A program made the position numbers and the translations under genes. Shown piece after piece: positions 35,515 through 48,000 of a stretch of 64,000 bases of DNA. The stretch's first letter is position 1. Each line of letters begins with the position of its first letter. Under the pieces are notes generated by a model. That model did not search any database and was not told where the DNA came from. It worked only from the letters and a program-made list of their open reading frames with translations. The DNA lies in the NCBI GenBank assembly GCA_944472155.2, contig OX235271.1, positions 90,409,256 through 90,473,255 on the forward strand, given 5' to 3'. This DNA is from Trichobilharzia szidati. Taxonomy: Eukaryota; Platyhelminthes; Trematoda; Strigeidida; Schistosomatidae.

Positions 35515-37145
35515 TCAAATCTAGTAGAATAGGAAAGTGTGACAAAGTGTTAAAGCACCATGACCTGAAGTGAAGTAAAATGAAACATACAATAGGGATT
35601 ACGTAAAGTTTTTGTGAATTATGATAAGCTTAAGTACAGAATAACTACTTATTGAGATTGTTACAAACCAAGTTTTCTTCGCTGACATCCTGACTGTAAT
35701 TCAAGTTGTTATGTTTCCTTCACCATTTCTTTATCACAACTTCATACCACAACTTTTAGCAGAAAATTATCTACAACAAAAAGGATGAGATGTCGTAAGA
35801 AAGCAGCATTTAAGGGAATCCTGCTGATTTGTAGGAGATGAAAAATACAAAGAATTAAGTTATTCATAACTAGTTTAAACCGAAATATCTAGTAATGCTA
35901 GTCTTTCCGTCAACTGTGAGCAAAGAACAATTAAATCAGGGCAATGTTTTCCAGTGTTATTCATTAGAGATGAAGCTTAAAATCTTAGGACACCATTCAA
36001 CCACACAGCTGTTTGACAGAGTTTTGATCCCACCTTATTGAGAATATTCTTCTTGATTCTAAGGTACTTCATATGGTTGATTTTGGTTAAATATTTCTAT
36101 TGTATACTACTTGTTTTGTGTCTAAGGTCTAATTTGGTTTGTATATCTGCCTAATGGCATTGTTGAGGTAATTTAGCTGTAGCATATGTCATTGCTGTTA
36201 GATAGTACCTCGGATTTTATCACAAATTGTCGTCTTTTCATTATTATTGGGACATTTTTGTACTGTGCGTTAACCAAGGAAGTTCTGGATAGCTATACAG
36301 TAAAAGGCAAAGATAAGTCTCTTGCGTTCAGACCACCGTACGTCGGGTTTAGTCGTAACACAGCACTTCTTCATATTATCGTTCATTTATGAGGTTGTAT
36401 TACGCCTTTCGAAATTTATTTTCTAGGCTCACTCAATAATGAAGTGCTGACATTGTAACCATAAACTGAGATTCTTCCTAAGTTTAACTTCGATTGTCAG
36501 TACAACAAATGTATATCAACTTCGGTTAATTACGAGTACTGCCACAGCTATATATTATATAAGATATTTTTCGTTCATTTGTCTTCAAGCTTTAACTTTC
36601 ACTGATACTTGAATTGATGTCTTCTGAGATCTGCTTATCCAAATACTCATCACAAGAAGCTACAGGAGAAATACTGTTCAATTAGAGGTGTATTTAAAAT
36701 TCCCAAATGTCGCATACTCCGCCTTATTAATTTCCTTGAAAATGACTAATATACTTTAACTAGGAGACACTTTTTTATTCTTTATTATCCGTATACTTTA
36801 AGTTGACAGTAAGAACCGATTTATAGTTAATACATCCAGGTGTTGATAATGAATTTTTCATCAATTTCTGTTTTCGTTTTATCACCTAACCATTTTAATA
36901 TTATTATGTCAGACAAAGCAATAAGAAGACGTAATTTGTCTGAATCATGTAATGTATTTGCGCAACACATTTCGAACAATCTGATCACACACAGACTTAT
37001 CATAGGAATATATATGAATTTAATAAAGAGTTAAGAGGTGAGAAAATAAATTTAGGTCAAGTTAAAAGGACACATTGAAGGTCGAAATAACAATCAAGGT
37101 CACTAAACTAAATAACAGAGGTAATAGTGCATCTGCTATGGTATC
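35515..37145. other. Intergenic, nothing recognised
   Basis: No gene or repeat match. Confidence 0.4.
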
Positions 37146-37155
37146 AAAACAAAGT

Positions 37156-37845
37156 TTACCAAGGAAGGTTTAATGTGGTGACGAATTGTTTTTGCACGCA
37201 TAAAGGTGGTTTAAACTTCCTAATTGATAGGGCTACCACAAACTTTAGGATGTACCCCAAACACGTTCTATATATAGATTCAAACGACGTGTGAACATCA
37301 ATTTTATGTCTTGTATGAATAATATGTTTCGCAGTAGAGGAGCTAAGTTTCCTGTCCTCACCATTAATGGGTTCTGAGGATTCTGTTTGCTTCTGAAGCC
37401 AGACCTTACTTACAGAGATCGATGAGTCCTCTCCTTGTATGTGTGGCCACACGTACATTCAAACTGGTAAATACAGTGGGATGTGACATAAATTTTCTCA
37501 TGTTCAAAGGGCTTAGATGGACATATTGGCCTCACATTCTCAATTATTATGATATTAGCTGCACAAAAAGTCTTTTTAACAGCAGCGTTCAATCTTTGTC
37601 TACTTGTCAAGCTGCTATGATCCTCCATATAGGGTAGCTTGATGTACACGTCTTTCTTAGGGGCGAGTTGGAGAGTGGGTCTTGGTGTTCTGACTACTTT
37701 ATATCTCCTGATGAACTTGTCTGGATAATTTTTATCAAACAGAGTTTGTGTCAACTTTCATTCTTCCTCATCAAGTATGTCTTCAGTGCATATTCGTTGA
37801 ATTCTACTGAAGAGGCACCTTACCAAGGCTCTTTTGCACCGAACA
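37156..37845 (-). pseudogene. Penelope-like element: linker plus GIY-YIG endonuclease C-terminus
   Basis: Longest Penelope-like piece. Minus-strand blocks in order: LVRCLFSRIQRICTEDILDE, then TLFDKNYPDKFIRRY, DVYIKLPYMEDHSS, RLNAAVKKTFCAANIIIIEN, the Cys-rich CIYQFECTCGHTYKERT (YIGRT degraded to YKERT), and finally ALSIRKFKPPLCVQKQF ending TTLNLPW and a stop at 37158-37156. It covers the end of the RT/thumb, the linker, and the endonuclease with its conserved C-terminus. A frameshift near 37430 splits it. The catalytic YIG is gone, so it is inactive. Confidence 0.82.
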
Positions 37846-37869
37846 GGGCAGAAACTGTGATTATTATCA

Positions 37870-38630
37870 TTATGTCAAATTAAATCCATGCTTTTCAGAG
37901 TTAAAGTAACTATGTGACACATTTGAGAACAAAATCAGTATCAGACTTAGTATTTAACCTCTTTTACGAAAAACACTGAAAACTGTAATTTACCTCTGGT
38001 TTTAATTTTGAAAAATATTCAGCAACAGAAATGGATCTACTGTGGTGAATTATATAGTTCTTTAATTTGCAATAGGTCTGTTTCAATTATCCATTTTTCA
38101 CAAAGAGATATCAAACCATACAGTCTATTGCACAATAGTTTAGATTCCAGTAAAGTGACAACGAACCATCCACTCTTATGTGTACAGTTGTGTTAAAACA
38201 TTTCCTCTGAAAGTTAAAAGCTTCCGTTTCTACAATCGATTCGACCTTTCCTTAATAAATTAAATCGAAGATTCACTGTTGCGCACGTAAGCAGACATAT
38301 AGAAAAAGACACACAAGCACACGGTTCAGATAATTTATTCGGACTAATTTTTTTTTCTCCGTTGATCAAACATTTAGTGATGTGTTTATACTAAGTACAA
38401 ATTGATATTCACAATTTCTGTTACTTCGGCCACTGTGATGAAAAGTTGTTTTTCTACTTACTTTGTGGACAAACACTCTTGCACACTCGAATTAATATAT
38501 GCGCATAAATAGCACGCTGAAAAGTTTTGTTCAAACATTATTTAGCAACGCAGAGATCTTGAAGTACAAACAAAAAGATTATTACTTCATATGTAAATAA
38601 TACAACATTCAAGGAATACAGAGAAGAATA
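37870..38630. other. Upstream region of DLC-4, nothing recognised
   Basis: AT-rich, no repeat match. Likely holds the DLC-4 promoter. Confidence 0.35.
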
Positions 38631-38640
38631 AAACTTGAAA

Positions 38641-40912
38641 ATGCCTGAATTGAAAGCTATCATCAAAAGTGTTGATATGCCTGATGAAATGCAACAGGAC
38701 GCTGTAGATATGTGTGCTATTGCGCTTAAAAAATACACACTTGGAAAAGATATTGCAGCTTTTATGAAAAAAGAATTCGATAGAAAGTATTCACCAACTT
38801 GGCATTGTGTTGTCGGAACTAATTTCGGCACGTAAGTTTCATTGCATTCTATTTATGTCTCATTTAGTGTTAATTTCAGTAATGAGTTCAGATTATTAAC
38901 TCCGCACAGGCTTGTTTGATAAGTATAATTTTATATTAGAGTTTTTGGGACACTACATGTAAGATCTCAGCTAACTGATTTCAGGCTTCACAGTCCATGT
39001 CTCGAAAGTCGTACATGAAGCCCATGACTGAAAGAAAAAGACTTACACAAGGAGAGGAGAAGTAAAAATCCCCGTGAAATAGTATAAATAGTATGCAAAG
39101 AAGGTGAAAGAAGTGAAAGAGGAATAATTTCGAGAAATTGAAATCTTAGGAAAAAGACGTAAACAACTAAGAAGATTTTCTTTTCGACGATTCATTTCCA
39201 TAAACTGCTGTACAATCGCAATTATATTTAACAAGGGAATCATAAGACTAATCAGTTACCGGTAAAATTTGTCCTTAAAAATGTATTACGTAATGTAGGG
39301 TGTAATATAGAGGGGGTGACTAATTGCAAGTTAGAAAAGAGGCAGAAGTTAGCATGACGTAATAAGTGTGAGATAATGACTGATCAGTATAGTTGTGTAG
39401 AGTGGACAGGAACTAGTGGAAAGACGATAAAGTGTTTTTATAAAAGCTGTATGAAAACGTGGTGTTATTAATAAACAGTGATACAGTGATAATAAAATAT
39501 GGATGATGGGCATAATAATGAGAATAATAACAGTAACAATAATAATACTAAAGCTACATACTAAAAGGAAGCAAAATTATAGTAGGACCTTTACTCTGGT
39601 TTCGGTAGGGCAAGTGAATGTAAGTAGCGCTTTTGAATACAGAGGCCTGGTTTTATATCCTGAATAGCTGATGATTCAGCCATATTCAGAGGGCGTATGC
39701 GAAGTCCATTTGTACAGTATTGAAGGACTCTGTGTAGCACTGTGAAGCATTCATGCAGAGGTGATCGAAGTCTGGAGATGACAAGGTGTTCGAGGATGGA
39801 ACTACCACTATTCTTCTTTTCTTCTGTGGTTAACCAAGCTGAGCAATGTTCCAGGATACGTTTGTGGACTTGACGTTGCGTACGGACGATCTACACTGCT
39901 TGATACGAGCAAAAAAACTGATAAATACACAGTGAGGTGGCCAGAAGCGACATCTTATCCTTAACATTGGAGTGGATAAATTGTCTGCTGGAGAACCTGA
40001 TGCGTAAGGTGGTTGCTTGAAATGTCTCCTTCAGACACTTAGAAATTAGAATCTTAGTATCAGGTATCTGTATTCTGTGAAATACATAATTCTGCTACCA
40101 AACGTCACTGTTTCTTGCCATGATATGTGCATACACTTAATGCTGGCGAATCTACTGTTCACTTGTGTGGGAGTTATATATAGAAGTATTAGTTGAAAAC
40201 ATGAAGACAGATTATTATGATAATTATTATTGACTCGTGTTCCAGGTAGAATGCAGGGCGTCGAAAACGGATCACCATCGTAGTGTTTGCTCTGCAGTCT
40301 TACTTAGCTGACTGGGCGACTGCCCATAAACTTCAATTTCCTCCTCACACTATTTCATCAATATCACTATGTGATGTCTAACACTGTTTCCAACTCGAGT
40401 TCCACTCAACGGTCTGGTGCCTGATGTCAGTCCACTCTCACCTCAGTATATACCTGATCTGTCTCCATTTCTTTAGAGCAGTGGATTTCCGTGGGTTATA
40501 CTCTAACCTGATACTCGATTTTCCGCAGAATGAACTGAGAATAATTCTCGGAAACTCATCTCTAGGAAATCTAGGGATATTTCTAAAGTAACTGCAGACG
40601 AAACGACAGTTCAGCTTTGTTTAAAATAAGGGATTTCAATGCAAATAATTGAATTCAGAATGAAGCTGGCAGGTGTTTTTTCTACTCAACTCTCAAAATG
40701 AATTATGATGATTCTTTTCACAATTTTATGCAATTTTTGTCAGTGTCAAGTCATCGCCAACTTTCTCGATGAATTAAAAAGTTTAAATCATGACGCCACT
40801 TTGTATTGATGAATTCTTCTTCAGGTACATATCACATGAAGAGAAACATTTCATCTATTTCTTCCTAGACAATCATGCTGTGGTGCTTTTCAGAACTGGA
40901 GGAGTTAACTAA
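38641..40912 (+). CDS. LC8-type dynein light chain (DLC-4), two exons
   Basis: Exon 1 (38641-38831) encodes [40 protein letters not shown] and [10 protein letters not shown], and ends in AC before a GTAAGT donor. Exon 2 (40825-40912) follows TTCTTCAG and encodes [20 protein letters not shown], then VLFRTGGVN and TAA, giving 92 residues. The groove strand is conservative (TYISHE for the usual SYVTHE), and His55 and His68 are present. The tail is three residues longer than in standard LC8. The first ATG in frame is 38641; it matches the exon-1 length of DLC-1 to DLC-3 exactly. The 1,993-base intron holds a Penelope-like fragment and an RTE fragment, both on the minus strand. I found no clear AATAAA just downstream. 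The family call is firm. Confidence 0.93.
39591..40065 (-). pseudogene. Penelope-like GIY-YIG endonuclease fragment in the DLC-4 intron
   Basis: Minus-strand frame reads [16 protein letters not shown], a stop where the Tyr of YIG should be, then [35 protein letters not shown] and the C-terminus [20 protein letters not shown] ending PKPE and a stop at 39593-39591. About 90 codons downstream of the single stop are open in one frame. The last block aligns with the C-termini at 37156 and 51740. It is antisense within the DLC-4 intron. Confidence 0.78.
40230..40570 (-). mobile_element. RTE-type LINE 3' fragment, reverse, in the DLC-4 intron
   Basis: Homologous in order to 21300-21500 and the 3' end at 26060: 'TCTTACTTAGCTGACTGGGC', 'CTGCCCATAAACTTC', 'GTTTCCAACTCGAGTTCCAC' and 'GGTCTGGTGCCTGATGTCAG'. 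Decayed, no open frame. Confidence 0.6.
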
Positions 40913-41019
40913 ATGAAAAAGAAAACTCACGAAGTGCTTATCTCAATTTTTATTCCATTAACTTCATAAGCACAATGGTGCCTACTTTAAAAGTATTCCA
41001 ACTCTGTGCTTTAACTCTA

Positions 41020-41042
41020 GCTGAATATATATATATATATGT
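41020..41042. repeat. AT dinucleotide microsatellite
   Basis: Uninterrupted TA run at about 41025-41040. Similar runs lie at about 28396-28407 and 47104-47121. Confidence 0.8.
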
Positions 41043-41149
41043 TACATTTATCTTATTGAGGAAAGAGATGATTTCATTGCGATGAATTTTCAACACATAC
41101 AAGTGTAATTTAAAATTTTTCAAGAGTATTTTCATCATTTATATGAGTA

Positions 41150-42714
41150 TACCCTTTATATGTGAATATCCTCATCAAAGGAATTGTCGCATCCTCTTCC
41201 TCTGATATATATACTAAGATTTATGCCACAGAATTTTATAAATAACTAATAAATTTATCTACAATTGTATTGCAAATGTTGTATTGAACATTTCTGTAGA
41301 AATACATATTCAGAATATCATTTTTCGCTTATAACTTCGCATAATATCTCACTGAAACATACATAGTAAATATTACTTACTACATAACTTCTCTAAACAG
41401 TTGTGCCAACAAAATAAACCTACAGAACTAATTTGATATTTTAAACTGCATATCAGGTAAAATATAGTGTTGAGTAGAGCTGAGAAGTAGTCGCGTAGAA
41501 GAAAGCGTTTACAAAGAGAAGAAGCCCGTAAAATAAGGATTTAGACTATTAGAACCAAGGTGTGTAAGGAAGAAAGTTAAGGAAGGTTGTTTCGAAAATT
41601 ATTGCAAAGAAACTTTGGATAGTCTCGAAGCTAAGTCAGTTATATCAAAAATGGATGAATATTGATTAACCACATTCGAAATTTAGAGCCAAATTCAGGA
41701 TTGAGGCGGAGGAAAGACAATGAACCACCCAGTTTTGCATCATCTGTAGAACTGATTTAAATCTAATGATATTCGATGTCTCAGAGAAATGTATTACTTG
41801 AAAATCAGACTGTCGTTTGAATCGCCTTCTCCTTTTACTACCTGTTATCGTTAATACTCATGCGTAGCTCTAGACGTCAAAGTTAGAAGTGATTTATGGT
41901 CGCGGTTACCTTAAATTTACTACTACGATGTTGAAGGCTCTGAGCAAAGGAAATATGTGAAAACATTTTTTATATCTTAATGGTACAGTGAACTACATTC
42001 AAATCTATTGGATGGTGTCAGGTATTTCAGTGTACATGGTAATCCTTACAACAAAACTCATATTTTCCACATATATGCAAACAGCGGGATATAGATTAGT
42101 TGCACAAAGTTAAGAAGTTATAGATATATAAATTCTGTGTGCGAACTACTGTCTATTTCAGCAAACCTAAGCCTAATTCTCAGAAAACCTTTTTCTTTGA
42201 ATTCAACAAAGATGAAACCGACTTCATGTGTATGTATTTCCTTTCATTGCCAGCAAGAATGCAACATGCTTGAAAACCAAGATATGTAATTTACCTACTC
42301 ATCGAATGGATGTCCACTGTATATGAACTATTGCCAGATAGGTGAAATTGTAGAGAATTCTTAGTTAAACAGTGTGGATTCACGTAAGTGATTCAGATAC
42401 CATTCAGCGGTTGACTGTCATAACCTTAGAAAATTTCGTTCGGGTGAATTTTTATAAATGAAAGATTTATGCTCTGGGCATGTTTGAGAAGAAAGCGTTA
42501 GCAGTAGACTGCAGCTGCTTAACAAGATGAAGTACTTAGTCTTGATACCTTATCTAATTGTTCGGTATTACTTGTTTTATGAATAATTCCCTAATTAAAG
42601 TAACATTTTCAAGGTAGGCAAATAATAACACAACGTTTTTTTCAGAAAAAAAATTTTTTACTGTATGAAAAGAATTGTGTATTCCCATATTTTTGTTTAC
42701 ATAAATATTATCCG
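41150..42714. other. Intergenic, nothing recognised
   Basis: No gene or repeat match. Confidence 0.35.
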
Positions 42715-43214
42715 NNNNNNNNNNNNNNNNNNNNNNNNNNNNNNNNNNNNNNNNNNNNNNNNNNNNNNNNNNNNNNNNNNNNNNNNNNNNNNNNNNNNNN
42801 NNNNNNNNNNNNNNNNNNNNNNNNNNNNNNNNNNNNNNNNNNNNNNNNNNNNNNNNNNNNNNNNNNNNNNNNNNNNNNNNNNNNNNNNNNNNNNNNNNNN
42901 NNNNNNNNNNNNNNNNNNNNNNNNNNNNNNNNNNNNNNNNNNNNNNNNNNNNNNNNNNNNNNNNNNNNNNNNNNNNNNNNNNNNNNNNNNNNNNNNNNNN
43001 NNNNNNNNNNNNNNNNNNNNNNNNNNNNNNNNNNNNNNNNNNNNNNNNNNNNNNNNNNNNNNNNNNNNNNNNNNNNNNNNNNNNNNNNNNNNNNNNNNNN
43101 NNNNNNNNNNNNNNNNNNNNNNNNNNNNNNNNNNNNNNNNNNNNNNNNNNNNNNNNNNNNNNNNNNNNNNNNNNNNNNNNNNNNNNNNNNNNNNNNNNNN
43201 NNNNNNNNNNNNNN
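42715..43214. other. Assembly gap of 500 N
   Basis: Exactly 500 undetermined bases, probably a placeholder length. Open frames across it are artefacts. Confidence 0.99.
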
Positions 43215-44260
43215 GAGCATATCAGTCTCCAGTGATTCAATAATACCAACCTTCTTGCTAACCGTAGACCATTATAATAAATCACATTACATTAATCAAA
43301 GACTAAACGTGTAATCGTATTCTTATTCATCGGATCTGAGGATGTCAAAACTTTATGTAACTGGTTCCCTTCATTAGTTTGAACAAGCCAATAACGAACA
43401 TATATGCAGGATAATATGAGCTCGTTTTATTTTGTGGATTCTCTTCAAGTGCATACATCCTAAAGAAAGTCAAATATATAAGTTTCAAAACTTCTGATCA
43501 TATTTTTTTTCATCGTGACTTCGAGTTTTAGATAGAGAACATAAGCAACATAATTCCAAAAATGATATAAGTTGACAAATTATTCAGTGTTAAAAGAATA
43601 ACTATTTGTAGCATAATTAGACAAAGGGAGGCGTAGAGTTTAGATTTCGCTTGGAAACAAGGATTAACTAGAGACAAAATATGGGGTCAAACAATTGAGT
43701 CAATTTACACATAATATGATGGAGAGTTCAAAAGGGTGAGAATGAATATCAAACTAAAATTATGAAATAGACAAATCAATTAAGTAGCTTCGCAAAAAAT
43801 GAATAATGAGTACAATTCAGTAATTGGAAATCAAAATCAAATGGAATGTTACACAACAGAAGAAAACACAAAAGTACACGAACAATACAGTTAAGGTCAC
43901 CAAGGTAGTGAGGGATCAGTCACTGTATCTTTCTGTACTTAGGGGTTGGATCGAAGTCTTTTGAAAGGGTTGGTAATTTAGATTAAGGTTTATTCTTAAA
44001 CTACTATCGCTGATAAGCTTTTCACCCTTGAAAGTGCTGTTATGTTAGTAAAGAGTCAGTGAGGCAAAAGAACGCACTAAATTATTTCAAATACACTTTT
44101 TCGTGAATACGTACTAAACACTACATAGAAAGTATGTTAAAGGGGAATTTAGATTTAAGGGTGACAAAATTATCTGAACAATCTCGCTACCAGTATTATT
44201 ATGTATCTTGAAATTAGAGTGAGAATCCCTCTGATTTTTTCCATTTCTTTGCATTCCCAG
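43215..44260. other. Intergenic, nothing recognised
   Basis: AT-rich, no gene or repeat match between the assembly gap and the SINE at 44268. Confidence 0.35.
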
Positions 44261-44267
44261 TAAAAAT

Positions 44268-44472
44268 CTGGGCTTCAGGCTACAGCTTTGACGTTTCGTC
44301 AGCAGCAGTGTTTATTTTTACGCGGTAGGGTTGCTAGCCTCATGCCCAATCTTCCTTCTTTACCAGTTTTATTACTGGCTTTGCGAGGTTTGGAAGTGCG
44401 CCGGACGGTGATCGAGCCTTGAACCACCTGCGTAACTGGCGAGCATTCTACCACTGTGCCACCGACGCACTC
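44268..44472 (-). mobile_element. tRNA-headed SINE (GATAGAATGC family), reverse, full
   Basis: Minus strand: GTGCGTCGGTGGCACAGTGG then TAGAATGCTCGCC, B box GGCTCGATCACC, the body with GAGGCTAGCAACCCTACCGC and a 3' part with CACTGCTGCTGA. Well preserved. Confidence 0.8.
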
Positions 44473-45018
44473 TCTAAAAGTCGATAAATTTATTCTATAA
44501 TTTTGCTTGGATTTAACCACACTTCTGAAGAAACAGATCGATTTGTGAATAGCAATAATGCCTAGTGATACTCATTCGTGCATAGCACATAAATGACATT
44601 TTGTGACTGTGATCTTTGTCACATTTATATTAAATGCATGGATCATTAATTCATGTTTTTTTTAATAGAATTAAAATTCACGTGACTACTCGACCAATCA
44701 AAAGCAATTATTCTAGGTAGAAACATTTGAAAATGTCTTTACACAAAAGTTGACTTTGGTTCTAAGAAAAAAATAATAATAAATAGTTTCACATTCTAAA
44801 ATACTTCGCTCCTAGTCAGACAAACTAGTCCGTGACAAAAACACAAATTCTGCAAAATACACATCAGTCTCTCGATTTACATCCCAGTTTCTCTTGTCAG
44901 TGACCCAAGAAATAAACTGTCACTATCTGTATTCTCCTGAAATAATATTTTTAAAACACACAATCTACACTTAATAGATTTCATTACTACTAGGCAGTGA
45001 AACAATCAGAGTTTTAAA

Positions 45019-48000
45019 ATGAATAAATCAGTCATCAAAAATGCTGATATGTCGAGTCAAATGCAGAGACACGCTCTAACAATTGGCACTGAATCGGTAC
45101 GGAAATTTGAATTAGAAAAGGATATAGCCGACCATTTGAAGAAGGAATTTGACACGAAGTATGGACCTACATGGCATTGCATAGTTGGCAAAAATTTTGG
45201 AAGGTAAGTTATCTTATAAGGGCTTGAAATTTTATTGCTTAACTGAGCTATGCATTTGTGATATATAATTTCAAATATTTAATTCCTAATGTTAAAATTT
45301 AAAGCATAGTATTCTTAAATTGTATGAGATTGTTGAATGATCACATCTAAATGCCAAGTAGTCAAACCCTTGTTGTTAGTAAGATCGGTTTCGATATGCT
45401 TCATATGCGGATATGAGTTCACAAAGTTGACAAATATTGATTTCCAAATATTAAACCTAGAAAAGAAGCATTCGATGATAATTTTTACAAAACAATTTCG
45501 ATGAAATGAACAGACGACTTCCCACTGACCAGTAGATCGCTATTTAGTGTTTTGTCATTCAGCCCTATTTCAGTGTGGTCGGGAACTCTCAAACTAGCTA
45601 AGAGGAAATAAAAGCCCGCTTAATTTGCTGACTGAACGCTTTTTTAATGCACTGATGACATCCTGTTTTATTTTAACGTATCCGGAAGGTCCTGGTTTCC
45701 TGATTTTTTCCTGAGAAATTTACAGCCGCATCACATGCTTAAGTCATTTTCAATAATTTCTATGATTATCATGCGCTCATCAGGAATGTTTCTTAGCATT
45801 AGCGAAAAAAGGTGGACTGCATTATATCACTGGGCTACCGTAGTTACTTTCCAACAAAATGCCTAATTTCATATGGACTTATCGTCGTTTTAATGGTTCA
45901 GTTTTATTAAATGACCTATACATGAACATCCGCGCTGATTTAACTTGCTTCCAAGTAAATGCTGTGCATTTCTTCAACGAAATGAAGATGTACTTGAGAT
46001 TATTACTTTACCTGTAAATCTTGTATGAAGCAAAGAGTATTTTGTAACTAAATACGCTGAAAAGTGTTGTACCATATGTTCGCATATTGTCTCAAAACTT
46101 GATTATTACAAAACTGGAAAAAACTGGGTGTTCACCACCTGCATCACTTTCTGGTAATTTGTAATAATTGAAGAAATCTCTTCTCTTTTGAATTCATGAA
46201 TACACCATCCCAGTATTGGAATGATACGAGATCTATCCACTCCAATAACATAATCACTGTAAAACATCATAATCTGTAGTATGAGATATAATTGTAACTG
46301 TTGTTTAAGATAACGGTTATTAATGTAACTGCTAGTAAGTAGTAGCCTGTAGAATATTTATTCTATGTTGCTTTATCTTAACACTGACAAACTTCGACTT
46401 ACGTTTTGGCATAGATTTTTGATACCATTATATTTATTATGTCAGCTTTGTGAGTATTAATTTGAAGATGTAGAATGCTTCATGAATTTATCATGTGCTT
46501 ACTTCAGGCTACTGTTGAAACAACTATTTCAATTGTTGTTTATCAGTGCTTTCTTAATTCAATGCCATGCTAACCGTTTGTACTGCAAAAGAACTCTGAT
46601 GTATGGTAAAATACCCAGATGATGACTCCCTAAATTCTTATTGTTATCAGTCTGATTCACTTCCACATTGAAAATGTTTCTTAAGATCAAGAAATTCCAC
46701 ACAGACCTTGTGGAATAGACAATCTTTTTCCAGTCACACCATTTAACTAGTAAGTATACTCATGATACACATAAATAAGCAACAGTTTACGTTGCATAAA
46801 GCTTTAAATGACTGCCAAATGAAACTCTGAAAAGATAAATAATATTGAAACTGATTTGGAAATTGGTCACTAAAAAATTAGAGTAACAGCTGACACTTCA
46901 TCAAAGATCCATCTAAATTTAGATATGAGGGTTTGGGCAGGACGTTTACATCTTGCAAAGAGGCTGTCATCACAAACAACAGTCAGCTAGAAACTTATTG
47001 TAAATTAAAACCTACTGAACAACGGATTCTTAAAATATCTGCAGGAGAAACTGAAGTTACTATTTCTAGTGCACATTCCAATTAATGACAGTTTGCAAAC
47101 TGTTATATATATATATATATAGTGTAAACCTATTGAGATTCACTTATTTCATATCAAAGTGCACGAAAATGTCATGTAATTTAAGTTACTGAGGTTGTGT
47201 TACTCTGCACCTTCTACTGACTAATATGTATGTATTTATATGTACATAAAATCCAGTTCTATAGATTTCATCAGTGAAAAACAGCTCAGTGACGGACAGT
47301 ACACACTAGACTTTAAAAACAGAAAGTCTCGTAAAAATATCCTTATGAATACCATCAAACATTAGGATATGTGTATGAGTTTCCTACTATTTTATTTTTA
47401 ACGTTAAACACGATTAGAGATTACATTCCTACTGGTTACATGTCGATGAAACTACTGTGTATGAGACCGACAGCCGCACTTTAAGCTGCCGGTTATTCAA
47501 TAGCACTATTTTAAAAATGCACAACTCAAAGTGACCTTATCAGGTCCCCATATTTTCATCAATGTCGAGATGATTTCGTAAGATAATTATAACAACGCCT
47601 AATGAAAATATATCAGCCATTGTTAGATATTTAAAAATATCGATCAGAAAGAGCATGCAAACATACTGACTGTTATTCGAAGGCTAATTATAATAAATTA
47701 ACCAGGCAAATTCGAGCTAGCAGTGTAAGCTGTAAAATCCTAATGAAATTGTTCTCTTTTTCTTCGATACGACCACATTCATCTTCTTGGTGTACACTGG
47801 AGCAATTTAACTTCATTTAATCTTTATTAGTTGTGTGAAAAATTGTTAAATGTATGTGAATTGCCCCTTTTGATCTATTAATTAAAGTCAACACCTCTAG
47901 AACTTTAAGTTAATCATTAAGGTGATTTACTATATCAGTAAGACTATTTATTCTGTGAAAAAATGTATGGATGTCAACTAACTGCAGCATAGTGAATCTG

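Noticed and set aside
42554..43285. Long open frames across the assembly gap
   Set aside because: They consist of undetermined bases.
45540..45860. Possible hammerhead SINE followed by a tRNA-like element
   Set aside because: Only short scattered matches; too decayed to call.
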